Counted from the first letter of the stretch, positions 34,788-44,543 are shown. The stretch is DNA of 64,000 nucleotides from Halostella pelagica (GCA_005954745.1 CP040678.1:1054001-1118000), one strand, 5' to 3'. The notes: generated by a model from the sequence alone, not told the origin. Program-made: numbers and translations.

Positions 34788-36467
34788 TCAACAGATAAGT
34801 AAAAACAGCCAGAATGGGAGATAGCAGATACTGGTCTCATCCTTCTCAATGACCAGAGATTCGTCTTTTCTGGCTTCCTTTGGCAAGCTGTCGGTAATGA
34901 TGAACCGGTACGGTGCCTGGTAGTCGAACTCTTGTAGCTCTTCACTGTCGGATTCGGTGTGCTGGCCGGATTCGGGGGTGAACTCTTCGGCGATTGTCTC
35001 GGCGTTACCAGTGTGTGGGTGGTAGGAGAGGATGAAAGGGTGGACGTGCCCGTTGCGGTGGAGGATGTAGTCAACGAGGCCGGATTCGGTTTCGGTGTAT
35101 TCGACGTCGTATGCTCCGACGTTGAAGGCGAGGCGTTTGGCGTGGTCGAAGGCGACTGTGCGGGCGAGTTTGTATTCGAATTCGTGGTTGAGGGTGTCTT
35201 GTCGTTCGTACGCTTCGAAGCCGTGGTGTTCCTGGCGTTGGGAGAGGAGGACGAGGTGGCGTGGGTTGCGGAGGTACAAGCGGGTGCGGCGGTAGCGTCG
35301 CAGGGAGTAGTCGTGGGATTCGGTGACGGCGATGCCTTCGTCGAGCACGTCGAGGTAATTGTCGACGGTTCGCCTGTCAACGCCGATTTGATCGCTGAGA
35401 TCGGTGTACTGGAGTTCTTCACCGGCGTTGGTGGCGGCGATGGAACTGAGTCGGTGGAGGTTTTCGGGTTGTTGGATGGATCGGTGCTTGGCGAGTTCTT
35501 TGTAGAGGAAGAGGAGGAAGTGGGATTTTGAGAGGTCGTTCCGGATTGACGGGTCGTCTGTTTGGTGGAGGGTGCCGCCTGTTCGGAGGTATGCGCGCGC
35601 GGCGTCGTGGAGGTTGTTTCGGTCGTCCTCGTCAAAAATGCCGAAGCAGAGTTCTGAGAGTGTCTCAACAGCTGTGTCGAGACTGGGTTCCGAATTTGTT
35701 CCGGAAAGCCCGGTTCGAATTGTTTTGATCGGTGATGGGCCGTCTAAGTCGGGTGATTGGAATTGTTCGAGTTGGGTTCGGAATTTCTCAGTGAATGTGA
35801 CGCCCAGGCCTTTGCCCGTTTGGACGGTGTCGATGAATTTCATCGGGAGGATGGGCCATGGGCCTTCGAATTCATCGACGGTATCGGCGGTTTCGACGGT
35901 GGAGAGGTTGACCTGTGCGCGGACGTTGCCGGTTAGAAATACGTACGTATTGTTGTCGATCAGGTCGAGTAGCTCTGCTTTGCGGTTCTCGTCGAGGTCA
36001 AGGGCTTGGACGTCGTCGAGGAGGATGAATTTCTGTCCTTGACGGGGTGCGACGTGGGTCTGGAAGTAGTCGATGACCTGGCTGAGGCGTTTGATGTCGT
36101 CGCCTGGGCGTTCCAGCTGATACAGAGAGTCTTCTAACGGGAGATAGAGGATTTGTCTGGGGGAGAGTGCGGAGGTGAGTTCGAGGTCTTGGTTTTGGTG
36201 CGGCAAGTCCGTTGTGTCGAGGAGGGCTGCGATGAGTTGGTGGAGAAGCGTGGTTTTCCCGATGCCGGTTTGGCCGTGAATTGCGTAGACGAGACTCTCA
36301 ACGTCGTCAGTGTAGTGGGCGCTTGTTTCCTTGAAGACGCGATGGAAATCAGAGCGAGGGGTGAGGTCTGTGGCCTGCGATAGTTCCGGGGAAGTGCCGT
36401 CATTCCACCACTGGTTGTGGTGTTCGGCGTCGTCGATGAATTCTTCTGCGGTTCCTGTCCCGAGCAT
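34788..36467 (-). CDS. COG1373-type AAA ATPase with helix-turn-helix (DUF4143-like)
   Basis: A 559-residue ATPase. Walker A is IHGQTGIGKTTLLHQL near residue 65, Walker B is FILLDDVQALD and the following strand is VFLTGNVRAQ. A RAYLRTGGTLHQ segment resembles the GG(F/M)P region of this family. A helix-turn-helix follows (TDLSDQIGVDRRTVDNYLDV), then a nuclease-like tail in which the usual Glu-x-Lys is not conserved (VDYILHRNGHVHPFILSY). COG1373 proteins are abundant in archaea and mostly uncharacterised; some are tied to mobile elements. It is divergent from the Argonaute operon across 257 bases, so the two may share a control region. Participation in that system is speculative. Confidence 0.75.
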   Translation of the reverse strand: MLGTGTAEEFIDDAEHHNQWWNDGTSPELSQATDLTPRSDFHRVFKETSAHYTDDVESLVYAIHGQTGIGKTTLLHQLIAALLDTTDLPHQNQDLELTSALSPRQILYLPLEDSLYQLERPGDDIKRLSQVIDYFQTHVAPRQGQKFILLDDVQALDLDENRKAELLDLIDNNTYVFLTGNVRAQVNLSTVETADTVDEFEGPWPILPMKFIDTVQTGKGLGVTFTEKFRTQLEQFQSPDLDGPSPIKTIRTGLSGTNSEPSLDTAVETLSELCFGIFDEDDRNNLHDAARAYLRTGGTLHQTDDPSIRNDLSKSHFLLFLYKELAKHRSIQQPENLHRLSSIAATNAGEELQYTDLSDQIGVDRRTVDNYLDVLDEGIAVTESHDYSLRRYRRTRLYLRNPRHLVLLSQRQEHHGFEAYERQDTLNHEFEYKLARTVAFDHAKRLAFNVGAYDVEYTETESGLVDYILHRNGHVHPFILSYHPHTGNAETIAEEFTPESGQHTESDSEELQEFDYQAPYRFIITDSLPKEARKDESLVIEKDETSICYLPFWLFLLIC

Positions 36468-36692
36468 AGGGATGATTATTCTGCGCTAGTACAAATATTC
36501 ACGCATCCTGATGTCCCTATTTTCAATTCTAGCATAAAACCGCTGTTCGCTACGGTTTGTGAGGAAGACTCCCGACCTCGTCGTTGTCTAGTGCTGTCTC
36601 CGCAGCGGCCCCTGAACCATACCTGGATGGTTATGATGTTGTGTTCACGCTAAAAATTATTTTTCGTGTTTTAGATTCGCCTAGTGAAAATC

Positions 36693-36700
36693 TATTTATT
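36693..36700 (+). promoter_or_regulatory. TATA box of the Argonaute operon
   Basis: TATTTATT lies 25-32 bases before the ATG at 36725, the spacing expected for a leaderless haloarchaeal transcript. The flanking sequence from 36640 is AT-rich (CTAAAAATTATTTTTCG), unlike the coding DNA on either side. Confidence 0.55.
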
Positions 36701-36724
36701 CTGGGAGTCCGTTGGTCGGTGTAG

Positions 36725-39394
36725 ATGGCAGTGAAGGACGACATCGAGGATGGGGAACAGATCGATATCTCACTGCGCGTCACAGGGACTGACGAGTGGG
36801 ATCACGACGCCATCGCTCGGAAAGTTCAGTTGGCGGACGTCGAAGGGACGCCAGTGGAGCTGACTGTGTTCCACAGTAACGAGATCGCGGATTTCGAGTG
36901 GGAGGTCGGACGCTGGTACGTGCTGGAGAACGTTGTCGGGAACGAATACCGCGGCGAGATGCAACTCAACCCGGGGTATGACCTGATCGTTACGCCACTC
37001 GACGAGCCACCTACTGCAGCCGAGAACAGCGGGGCAGAGAACACATCGGCTGCGCAGTCCTCCGGAAGTGACGCTTGCGAATCTTCATCGGAGGCAGATT
37101 CAAGCGATGAGTCGGAGTTCGTTCGGGGGAGTGACGTGACGAGTGAGCCACGGCCGACCGCAGATGGTGGCGGTGAACTGTTACACCAACACCCGTTGTC
37201 GGAAGGGAACTACTTGCTACAGTTCGAGCTCGGGGACTTGCCGGAACTCATTGTCCACGAATATGAACTCCGCGCAACCGGAAGCGGCGGGCTCGACCCG
37301 GATGACTTCACGAACGGGATTGAGGGATTCACGGCGAAAGCAGCGAACTACTACCAGTCACGGAGTAACAGCCCGGTCACGACAGCTGATGCGGCCCGGC
37401 GGCGTATCTACGCGACCGAAAAGCTCCACAGCACGATCTCGATCCACGGGTACACCATCGAACCCATCCACCAAGGCAAGACGACTCTAGAGGCACGCTC
37501 GTACACGGACGACGGGCCGCTCCAGGAGTTCGTCAAACAGGATGTGAAGCACGCTGTTGCTGGTCGCTTCGAGGTGTCGGGGATCGATTCGATCATCGAG
37601 CCCACCCCGCAGCGAACTGCGAACAGCGGGTTGTTCGAAGCCTATCGGAAGTACAAGTGCCGGATTCGTGTTGATGCTGACGGGACTGTGATTTGTGGCG
37701 TGAACGTCGCGTACCACCTCGAATCGACGTTCTCTGCCGCCGAGTGGGTAGAACGTGGACATGACATCGCCGAGGTGACCGTCGAGCACGACACTGACCT
37801 GTACGACAGTGCTCGCACGGCAACGGTTCAGGAGGTCATCGATATGGACTACGATGATGTGCTGGACGGGCCGGGCGTCCCGATGTCTGAGTACCACGAG
37901 AAGCACGTCGAGCAGGATGTTATCGACTCGATGCGGGCCGGTGACCCAATTATCGCTGATCTACAGTACGGGAGCGGTGATGATTCGATCTTCCCGCAGC
38001 TCTTGGAGTACTGTAAGGTCATCCCGACGTTCGATCAACTCGCCGAAGTCGACGACGAGTTCCTACAGGTCATCCACCGGGAGAGTCGGATGAAACCCGA
38101 CAAGCGGTTCAGTGTCGTCACGTCCTTCGTGGACGGAGTCGGCCCGACACCCTACTTCGGATTTGACCCTGTCCCGCAACCCACGAACACTTGCTATCGA
38201 GAACAAGAAATTCGCGGTGGCCCGAACCTCCGTTTTGGTGGCGGGAAAACCGGGTTCTACGGTGCGGATGGGTTGGAGCGGAAGGGCTACGGGGTGTACA
38301 AGGAACCTGAGTCGTTCGACATTCTGGCGATGTATCCTGAGGACGAGGAGAGCGCGGCACGCCCCTACGTCCTATCGCTACTCCAGAAGCTCGCGGAGTA
38401 CGAGGGGGAACCGACGAAGTTCGAACAAGAAACCTACACGCTTGGGTCGGAATTCCACTACTCGCAGGCCGCACAGGACGCGAGCGAGTATGATGCGGCG
38501 CTAGTCGTCGTTCCGGATAAGGACGACGCGGCGGAAGCGGAGTACGACGATCCCTATCCGGAATTTAAACGCCGACTCGGTCAGCTCGGCGTACCGAGTC
38601 AGATGATCTCCATCGACAACCTCGGTAACGACAACTACCGCGGGAACATCTGTTCGTCGCTTATCGGGAAAGCGGGCGGTGTGCCGTGGCGTATCGACGA
38701 CGTTCCCGGGGACGTTGACGCGTTCGTCGGGCTTGACGTGACGTACGACCACGCGACCAAACAACACCTCGGTGCGGCCGCGAACGTCATCATGGCCGAC
38801 GGAACGATCCTCGCATCTGAGGCGGTCACGAAGCAGGCTGGTGAGACGTTCGACGAGGACGACGTGGCGAACGTCATCAAGCACGTCCTGGAAATCTTCG
38901 CCGAAGAGGAAGGCCGGCCTCCGCGGCACGTCGTGATCCATCGGGACGGGAAGTTCTACCTTGACGTCGAGAACCTCATCAACCGTCTTGACAAAGCCCG
39001 TGATCTCATCAAACGGTTCGACCTTGTCGAGATCCGGAAATCCGGAAATCCCCGTATCGCCGCGTACGACGAATCGAAATCACGGTTCGATATCGCGGAC
39101 AAAGGCGTCGCCTTTCACGTCCACAACGGCGAGCACTCCTACCTGACCACGACTGGCGGGAAGGAGGGCAGCCCCGGCACGCCGCGGCCGTTGCAAATCG
39201 TGAAACGCCACGGGTCGACAGATCTCGACACGCTCGCGGAGCAAACCTACTGGTTGTCGGAAGCGCACGTCGGTTCGCTGAGCCGGTCCATCCGGCTCCC
39301 CATCACCACGTACTACGCCGACAAGTGCGCCGACTTCGCCATGAAGGGGTACCTCACCAAAGGCAGCGTCATCCGCGGCGTTCCATACATCTAA
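36725..39394 (+). CDS. Long prokaryotic Argonaute with N-terminal OB fold (NgAgo-like)
   Basis: An 889-residue Argonaute. Residues 1-100 form an OB-fold/RPA-like domain (ISLRVTGTDEWD, then GRWYVLENVVGNEYRGEMQL). An acidic Ser-rich linker runs to about 155, followed by N, PAZ, MID and PIWI regions. The PIWI tetrad appears complete: Asp671 (FVGLDVTYD), Glu707 (QAGETFDEDD), Asp741 (VVIHRDGKFY) and Asp866 (TTYYADKCADF), so it should be a catalytically competent DNA- or RNA-guided nuclease. From memory, Natronobacterium gregoryi Argonaute has the same plan and almost the same length (887 residues), and shares VEIRK and RLPITT-x-YAD. It is the first gene of a five-gene rightward operon with end-processing helicase-nucleases. 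Guide and target type cannot be read from sequence. Confidence 0.93.
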   Translation: MAVKDDIEDGEQIDISLRVTGTDEWDHDAIARKVQLADVEGTPVELTVFHSNEIADFEWEVGRWYVLENVVGNEYRGEMQLNPGYDLIVTPLDEPPTAAENSGAENTSAAQSSGSDACESSSEADSSDESEFVRGSDVTSEPRPTADGGGELLHQHPLSEGNYLLQFELGDLPELIVHEYELRATGSGGLDPDDFTNGIEGFTAKAANYYQSRSNSPVTTADAARRRIYATEKLHSTISIHGYTIEPIHQGKTTLEARSYTDDGPLQEFVKQDVKHAVAGRFEVSGIDSIIEPTPQRTANSGLFEAYRKYKCRIRVDADGTVICGVNVAYHLESTFSAAEWVERGHDIAEVTVEHDTDLYDSARTATVQEVIDMDYDDVLDGPGVPMSEYHEKHVEQDVIDSMRAGDPIIADLQYGSGDDSIFPQLLEYCKVIPTFDQLAEVDDEFLQVIHRESRMKPDKRFSVVTSFVDGVGPTPYFGFDPVPQPTNTCYREQEIRGGPNLRFGGGKTGFYGADGLERKGYGVYKEPESFDILAMYPEDEESAARPYVLSLLQKLAEYEGEPTKFEQETYTLGSEFHYSQAAQDASEYDAALVVVPDKDDAAEAEYDDPYPEFKRRLGQLGVPSQMISIDNLGNDNYRGNICSSLIGKAGGVPWRIDDVPGDVDAFVGLDVTYDHATKQHLGAAANVIMADGTILASEAVTKQAGETFDEDDVANVIKHVLEIFAEEEGRPPRHVVIHRDGKFYLDVENLINRLDKARDLIKRFDLVEIRKSGNPRIAAYDESKSRFDIADKGVAFHVHNGEHSYLTTTGGKEGSPGTPRPLQIVKRHGSTDLDTLAEQTYWLSEAHVGSLSRSIRLPITTYYADKCADFAMKGYLTKGSVIRGVPYI

Positions 39395-39457
39395 CCATGC
39401 ATCAGCACAGCCCCGCCCAACCACCCACGTACCCGTCAACACACCGGTGACCCTCGC

Positions 39458-41578
39458 ATGACCAAGACAGAATTCGAAGCAACGGTCGAGTTCGATGACG
39501 GCAGCACTGCTGACCTGGAGATGGCTGCCGACAAATCATGGGATAGTTTCCTGAACTACTTCGGTGACGCCCAGCACGTCTACTGCGTCACATACAGTCA
39601 GTCCCCCGCGTTCATCTACAAGATGTTTCAGAACCAGGACCTCGCAGTGGACTCACTGGAAGTCATCGTCGGGGACAACCAACACGACGACTACCGGCGC
39701 TCGCTGAAAAACACGAACAACGCGAAGAAAATCGCCGCGCAACTGGAATCGCTGCGCCAAGACGGTGATCTACTGATCCACACCGTCGATTCCGCACGCG
39801 TCCTGCTTCACACGAAACTCTACATCGTCGAGAATCAGGACGGGTCTCGTACACTGATCTGTGGGTCGGCGAACCTCTCCAAGCAGGCCTGGCAGGGGAG
39901 TAAGCAAACCAACGTCAACATCGCTTGGCGTACCGATGGGGACACGCCCGTCGACGAGTGGTTCGAACGGCTTTACGCGTTCCACAAGGACTACGCGACG
40001 CCGTTCATGGAGGACCTCACCGAGGAGATCGAGGACGCCGAAACGGCAGAAGAAGAGGCGAAGATCTACGATATCTGGCTGGGTGGCGACGAGTTCAGTG
40101 ACGACCCGATCGCCGAGCTGAACGCACGGCTCGACGAAGCAGTTGACGACGACCAGGTCAACACGTACAACGTCGTCACCGACGCCGAAGAAGCAGAGAA
40201 AGCGGTGTTTGCCGCTGAAGATACGGACACGGATCCAACCGAAATCAGTCCGGACAAGCGTGTCCGCCTCTCCCCGCAGGGCCTCGAAGACGCTATCTCG
40301 AACCTGGATGACACGCTGTCTGCCAATAACATCCGGATCAACGACGGCGAAATCGTAGCGACACCCGCCGGCATCGCGCGGTACAAAGAGACCTTCACTG
40401 GGTATCCTGACCTCAACGTCGATAGAAATGAGAAAAATGTCGGATTGCGGGTTGACGACTCCGTCCTTGAACTAACAGCACCATTGCCGGACGATCCGCA
40501 GGAAGTCGCTGACGCACTCGACCTAATCGAGCAGTACATCGAAACTGTCGGTGAGTTCGGCGAAACGCGAACGCCAAAGGAGACGCGAGCACATTTCTAC
40601 GAAGGAATCATCTACTTCTGCTGGGCTCCGTTCGCTAACTACTGCGCCCATCACTACGCCGAATACGAGTCCGCAGAACTGGACAAGGATCTACCGTTCC
40701 TGTTCCTCCACGGTGACAATGACAGCGGGAAAGGCATGTTCCTGCGGTTCGGGACGCGTCTCATCTCGAACGGGTACGTGCAGGAAGTCACGACCGGGGA
40801 CAACTTCGTCAAAAACAACATCGAGCGAGCTCGTGCGTCGGACACCGTTTTCCCGTACATCGTTGACGACGTGGCGAAGTCGAAAATCGACCGTGACATC
40901 ATCAAGTCGTACTGGGAGGGGAAGTGGGACGGGTCTATCCAGATGCCGACGTTCATTTTCTCCTCGAACGACTCCACGAAGCCGAAATCCGAACTCCGAA
41001 CTCGGATGAAGACGCTGGATTTCAACGTTAACTTCTCCGAACTGAAGAAGGACGAACGCGAAGCTGCCGCGCAGATCGCGGGGCAGGCAGACAGTTGTAA
41101 CCTGTTCCCGTGGTTCGCCCACCTGTTCTTGCAGCGGGATATCTCGCTACCAGATCAGTCGGATCGGCTCGCGGATGCTCGGGACGTGTTCGCGGAGCTG
41201 TACGCGTATGCCGAGAAGGAACCACCAGAGTACGTGCCGCTGGAGACACCCGCCGAGCAGGAGCACGATCCGGGGCGTCGGAAGTGGATCAGTGCGCTGT
41301 CCGACGGGCTGTGTGAACTCGATTTCAAGGACGACGGGCGGATTGTCGCTGATTTCTCGGCACATCTGGACCAGCAGCAATGCTGGGAGTTCCAGAAGGC
41401 CACGCCAGCCCATATCCGGGCGGGTATTTACGGGCCGGCGGTTCAGTTTGAAAGCGCGAACAGGTTCCAGAATTGGATTGATGAGCCCAGTGTCATTGAA
41501 GATGCACGACGCGATACCGAGGCAGCCGCTGGCGACACCGGTGTGCTGTCTCGGGTCACGCGGCTCGTCCGAGGGTAA
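39458..41578 (+). CDS. PLD-family nuclease fused to an SF3-like AAA+ ATPase
   Basis: A 706-residue two-part protein. The N-terminal 190 residues form a phospholipase D-type nuclease half-site: LLHTKLYIVENQDGSRTLIC (His-x-Lys) followed by GSANLSKQAW. With only one such motif, two subunits would have to pair. After an acidic linker, the C-terminal half has a P-loop LFLHGDNDSGKGMFLRFG near residue 420, a Walker-B-like YIVDDVAKSKID, and FIFSSNDSTKPKSELRTRMK with sensor Asn and arginine-finger candidates. This recalls superfamily 3/D5-type helicases of phages and plasmids. The gene starts 63 bases after the Argonaute gene and ends 5 bases before the next. It probably nucleolytically processes or motors along DNA recognised by the system; this is an inference. 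Confidence 0.75.
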   Translation: MTKTEFEATVEFDDGSTADLEMAADKSWDSFLNYFGDAQHVYCVTYSQSPAFIYKMFQNQDLAVDSLEVIVGDNQHDDYRRSLKNTNNAKKIAAQLESLRQDGDLLIHTVDSARVLLHTKLYIVENQDGSRTLICGSANLSKQAWQGSKQTNVNIAWRTDGDTPVDEWFERLYAFHKDYATPFMEDLTEEIEDAETAEEEAKIYDIWLGGDEFSDDPIAELNARLDEAVDDDQVNTYNVVTDAEEAEKAVFAAEDTDTDPTEISPDKRVRLSPQGLEDAISNLDDTLSANNIRINDGEIVATPAGIARYKETFTGYPDLNVDRNEKNVGLRVDDSVLELTAPLPDDPQEVADALDLIEQYIETVGEFGETRTPKETRAHFYEGIIYFCWAPFANYCAHHYAEYESAELDKDLPFLFLHGDNDSGKGMFLRFGTRLISNGYVQEVTTGDNFVKNNIERARASDTVFPYIVDDVAKSKIDRDIIKSYWEGKWDGSIQMPTFIFSSNDSTKPKSELRTRMKTLDFNVNFSELKKDEREAAAQIAGQADSCNLFPWFAHLFLQRDISLPDQSDRLADARDVFAELYAYAEKEPPEYVPLETPAEQEHDPGRRKWISALSDGLCELDFKDDGRIVADFSAHLDQQQCWEFQKATPAHIRAGIYGPAVQFESANRFQNWIDEPSVIEDARRDTEAAAGDTGVLSRVTRLVRG

Positions 41579-41583
41579 TAGAC

Positions 41584-43641
41584 ATGTCTGATCACTCATC
41601 TCCCCGGCAGTTCGACGGGACGTTAGTCACGGTACCGTTCGGGGGCGAAAACGTCGAACGGACAGCGCGAAACGAATACCGAATGCTTCTCGACGAGCAC
41701 GATTCTGAGGATGTGCTCGTCATCACGGGTGCGCCGACGAGTACGGATACGTTCCGGGAGACGTTAGGTGAGGAGGTCCCCGGTGCCGCGACGCCGTACG
41801 TGACTTCACTCGTGGTGCATGCGACTGACGTGCTTAATCAGACTGATGACCGCGTCATTCTCTCCGACGCCCTGCGACGGGAACTCCTGTACCGGTTCCT
41901 CGCAGACTACGAGTGGGAAACGGAGTACCTCCAACGGGCGTCTGCGCACCCGTCGTTCATTGAGGACGTGGATGCTGTGATGGGCACGATCTCCTGGCAA
42001 ACGGTCACGCCTGACGAGACCCCGGAACTCCGTGACATCACGGCTGCACTTGACGCGTTCCACGAGTGGCTCGCCGAGCACGGGCACATGGAGCGCGGGC
42101 AACTCATCTCGGACGCGCTCGATGTCCTCACCGGGGATGCCCGTGACGAGATCGTTGATTTCGACGCGGTGCTCGCAGTCGAGTTTGAGGAGTTCTTCCC
42201 GCTTGATCGCGCGTATCTCGACGCACTCGCGGGAGACTGCGAGCTTGTCTGTGTTGCCGAAGAGAACGCGAGTGTGCGCCGGACGTGGGTCGAGACAGGG
42301 CCAGTCACGGACTACGTCTCGTTCAGCGAGTCCCGACCCGGGACATCGGGGACGCCGTCGACGCGACCAGCTGCGACGGCAGCCTATTTCGCCGAAGAAA
42401 CGGTTCCGGAAGATCCGGGAGCCGGGTCGGTGTCCGTCCTCGCTACAGACTCCAGTGACGAACAACTCGCTGAGATTGCGAACGAGATTGAAGAGCTCGT
42501 CGCGCAGCCGGACTGGGGGTACGACGACATCGCTGTCGCCACGAAGCAAAGCGGCAGTGCTGTTACGGACATTATCGAAGCGTTCGAAGGCACCGGGATT
42601 CCAACGGAATCGACGACCGTCACTGGATTCGGTGACGACCCAGCGATCCGAGAACTCCTCGCGGCCGTTCGATACCTCGCCGACGACGAATATGATGTGC
42701 CCGACCACGGTCCGACACTCGATACAGAGCGCTTAGACCGCGTCAACGAGGCAGAAAGCATCGAAGACACGATTCGCTGGTGGGCGACAGACGCAGGATT
42801 AAAAGAACGGATCGCGGAGCGAGCAGCCCCGCTTGACGCTCGGGCTCAGTTCGGGAACGTCAAGCGAGCGTTCCGCATGGCCGAGTTCCTCGAAGAGACC
42901 GAGTTCGTGGAGGCGACGTGGAAATCCTTCAAGGAGATGCTCGAACGAGCCCACGAATACGCACCACAGCAGAATCAGACAAGCGCGACGGATCTCAACG
43001 GCGGCGTCCGCGTCGATCACCTGCAAGCGATTAAGAACGAGTCCTTTCGCGCGGTCTTTCTCGTAAATCTCGTCGACAGTGAGTACCCAGGCGACCCGTT
43101 CCTGACACGGCTGTTCCCGAACGAGCGGGTCGCGTCGATGCCGGACTACCCTGGTGTCACGGAACTCGATGGGGCGGATGTGGATGCGACGTTCCCGACG
43201 ACGTCGACAGCGTCAGGACGACCGTTCGCGCAGTACCACACGGAGTATGCGCGACGACGGTTGGCTATCGGTGCGGGCGCGGCGGCAGAGCGGCTCTACT
43301 GTTGTCTCTACGAATACGAAGACACGGCGCTCGAAGAGCAGACGCAGGCGTCGCGGTTCCTCACAGCGGCGTATGAGGATCTTCCGTGGGTGACCGAGGC
43401 CGACGAGCCACACATTACGAGTGAGCAAGCGGCGGAGCAGTACCTGCTGTCGCGGGTTGACGACGCGCTCGCGGAGGTGCGCCGCGCGAATAGTCAGGAC
43501 GTGACGGTGTCGCTTGACGAGATCGAAGCGGAACTCGGAGAGATTCAGGACCTGCTCGAACAAAGCGGCTCCCGAGGGGACGAGCTCCGAGAAGCGTTGC
43601 GTGCACGTGTCGAGTTCGCTAACGGGGAGGTGCGGCGATGA
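41584..43641 (+). CDS. AddB/RecC-like inactivated helicase subunit
   Basis: A 685-residue protein with the layout of a UvrD-like helicase that has lost its active site. The N-terminal strand LVTVPFGGENVERTARNEY stands where GxxxxGKT should be. A DAVLAVEFEEFFPLDRAYLD segment sits at the motif II position without the DExx pattern. GVRVDHLQAIKNESFRAVFL then VNLVDSEYP resembles motif V (IHxxKGLEF) but is degenerate. This is typical of AddB and RecC subunits, which scan or scaffold DNA. It overlaps the Fe-S nuclease gene by 4 bases (ATGA). In true AddB the nuclease is fused at the C terminus; here it is a separate overlapping gene. Partnership with the two downstream proteins is inferred from overlap and family. 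Confidence 0.7.
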   Translation: MSDHSSPRQFDGTLVTVPFGGENVERTARNEYRMLLDEHDSEDVLVITGAPTSTDTFRETLGEEVPGAATPYVTSLVVHATDVLNQTDDRVILSDALRRELLYRFLADYEWETEYLQRASAHPSFIEDVDAVMGTISWQTVTPDETPELRDITAALDAFHEWLAEHGHMERGQLISDALDVLTGDARDEIVDFDAVLAVEFEEFFPLDRAYLDALAGDCELVCVAEENASVRRTWVETGPVTDYVSFSESRPGTSGTPSTRPAATAAYFAEETVPEDPGAGSVSVLATDSSDEQLAEIANEIEELVAQPDWGYDDIAVATKQSGSAVTDIIEAFEGTGIPTESTTVTGFGDDPAIRELLAAVRYLADDEYDVPDHGPTLDTERLDRVNEAESIEDTIRWWATDAGLKERIAERAAPLDARAQFGNVKRAFRMAEFLEETEFVEATWKSFKEMLERAHEYAPQQNQTSATDLNGGVRVDHLQAIKNESFRAVFLVNLVDSEYPGDPFLTRLFPNERVASMPDYPGVTELDGADVDATFPTTSTASGRPFAQYHTEYARRRLAIGAGAAAERLYCCLYEYEDTALEEQTQASRFLTAAYEDLPWVTEADEPHITSEQAAEQYLLSRVDDALAEVRRANSQDVTVSLDEIEAELGEIQDLLEQSGSRGDELREALRARVEFANGEVRR

Positions 43642-44543
43642 GTCAGGAGTCGCTCTCACCGTCGCGGCTGGCGAACTACGCGACGTGTCCGCGGTTGTAC
43701 GATTACCGGTACGTACAGGACGTGAACGCGCCGGACAGGACTGAACTCTACCTCAATCAGGGGACGATTTACCACGAGACTATCGAAGACACGTGTGATG
43801 AGACCAACCGCGACGATGCCCCGGAGGTGGTTCACGACCGGGCGATGAAGATTTTCGATGCGAAATGGGACGAACACAGCAGCGCGGACGATTACGAATC
43901 ACGAGCACATCGGGAGTACCAGCGTGCTGAGAACCTGGCTGCCATCGAGTCGTTCTTCGATCCTGACGGCGGGGTCGGCATCGAACACGCCCGTCGCTCA
44001 ATCACAACCGAGTGCTGGGTGGAATGTGAAGTAGATGGGCGAGGGCTTCACGGGAAAGCAGACAACGTCATCCGGACCGACGAGGGCCTCCACATAGTCG
44101 ATTACAAGCGGAAAACACACGGGATGCTCTCTGACGGGACAGCCGAGTACCTTGGCGACCACCTTGACGGGGAGGCGCACGAGCCGAAGCGTGTGCGGAA
44201 CGCGTTCCAGACGGCGACGTACATCGAGGGCGTGAAGAACGAACCGTTCTACGAGGACGGGATGGAGGTCAGGTTCAGTTTCTACGGCCTCCTCAACAAA
44301 ACGTCGTTCGAGAGCACAGCGTCTGGATATGACGTGTCTGCGCGTGGGTGGCCGCGGGAAACGACGGAGATCTACGAAGACCACTACGAAACGATTTGGG
44401 GGCTCATTCGCGCAGCGCACGACGGAATCACGAACGGAGCCCACGAACCAGAACCGTTCAATCTCCTCAACGAGGAGGCGTGCCCGGACTGTGACTATCG
44501 AGAGATGTGTGCGGATCGCCTGTCGACGGAGGTGCGGCGATGA
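43638..44543 (+). CDS. Cas4/RecB-like Fe-S nuclease
   Basis: A 301-residue PD-(D/E)XK nuclease of the Cas4/AddB type. An N-terminal Cys (LANYATCPRLYDYRY) and a C-terminal Cys-x2-Cys-x5-Cys (CPDCDYREMC) give the four ligands of an iron-sulfur cluster. The active site is HGKADNVIRTDEGLHIVDYK (Asp, then Asp-x-Lys) with an upstream GTIYHETIED histidine and a downstream QTATYIEGV motif. It overlaps both neighbours by 4 bases, so it is translationally coupled to the AddB-like gene and the helicase gene. It probably supplies the nuclease module missing from the AddB-like protein. A Cas4-like adaptation role is unlikely because no CRISPR array or cas genes are seen. Confidence 0.85.
   Translation: MSQESLSPSRLANYATCPRLYDYRYVQDVNAPDRTELYLNQGTIYHETIEDTCDETNRDDAPEVVHDRAMKIFDAKWDEHSSADDYESRAHREYQRAENLAAIESFFDPDGGVGIEHARRSITTECWVECEVDGRGLHGKADNVIRTDEGLHIVDYKRKTHGMLSDGTAEYLGDHLDGEAHEPKRVRNAFQTATYIEGVKNEPFYEDGMEVRFSFYGLLNKTSFESTASGYDVSARGWPRETTEIYEDHYETIWGLIRAAHDGITNGAHEPEPFNLLNEEACPDCDYREMCADRLSTEVRR

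Noticed and set aside
34772-35668. 298-residue frame on the minus strand over the COG1373-type ATPase
   Set aside because: Ser/Thr/Pro/Asn-rich shadow of the real gene in a neighbouring frame.
43638-44543. Considered as a Cas4 of a CRISPR system
   Set aside because: No CRISPR repeats or other cas genes in the window; operon context with AddB-like and UvrD-like proteins points to end processing instead.
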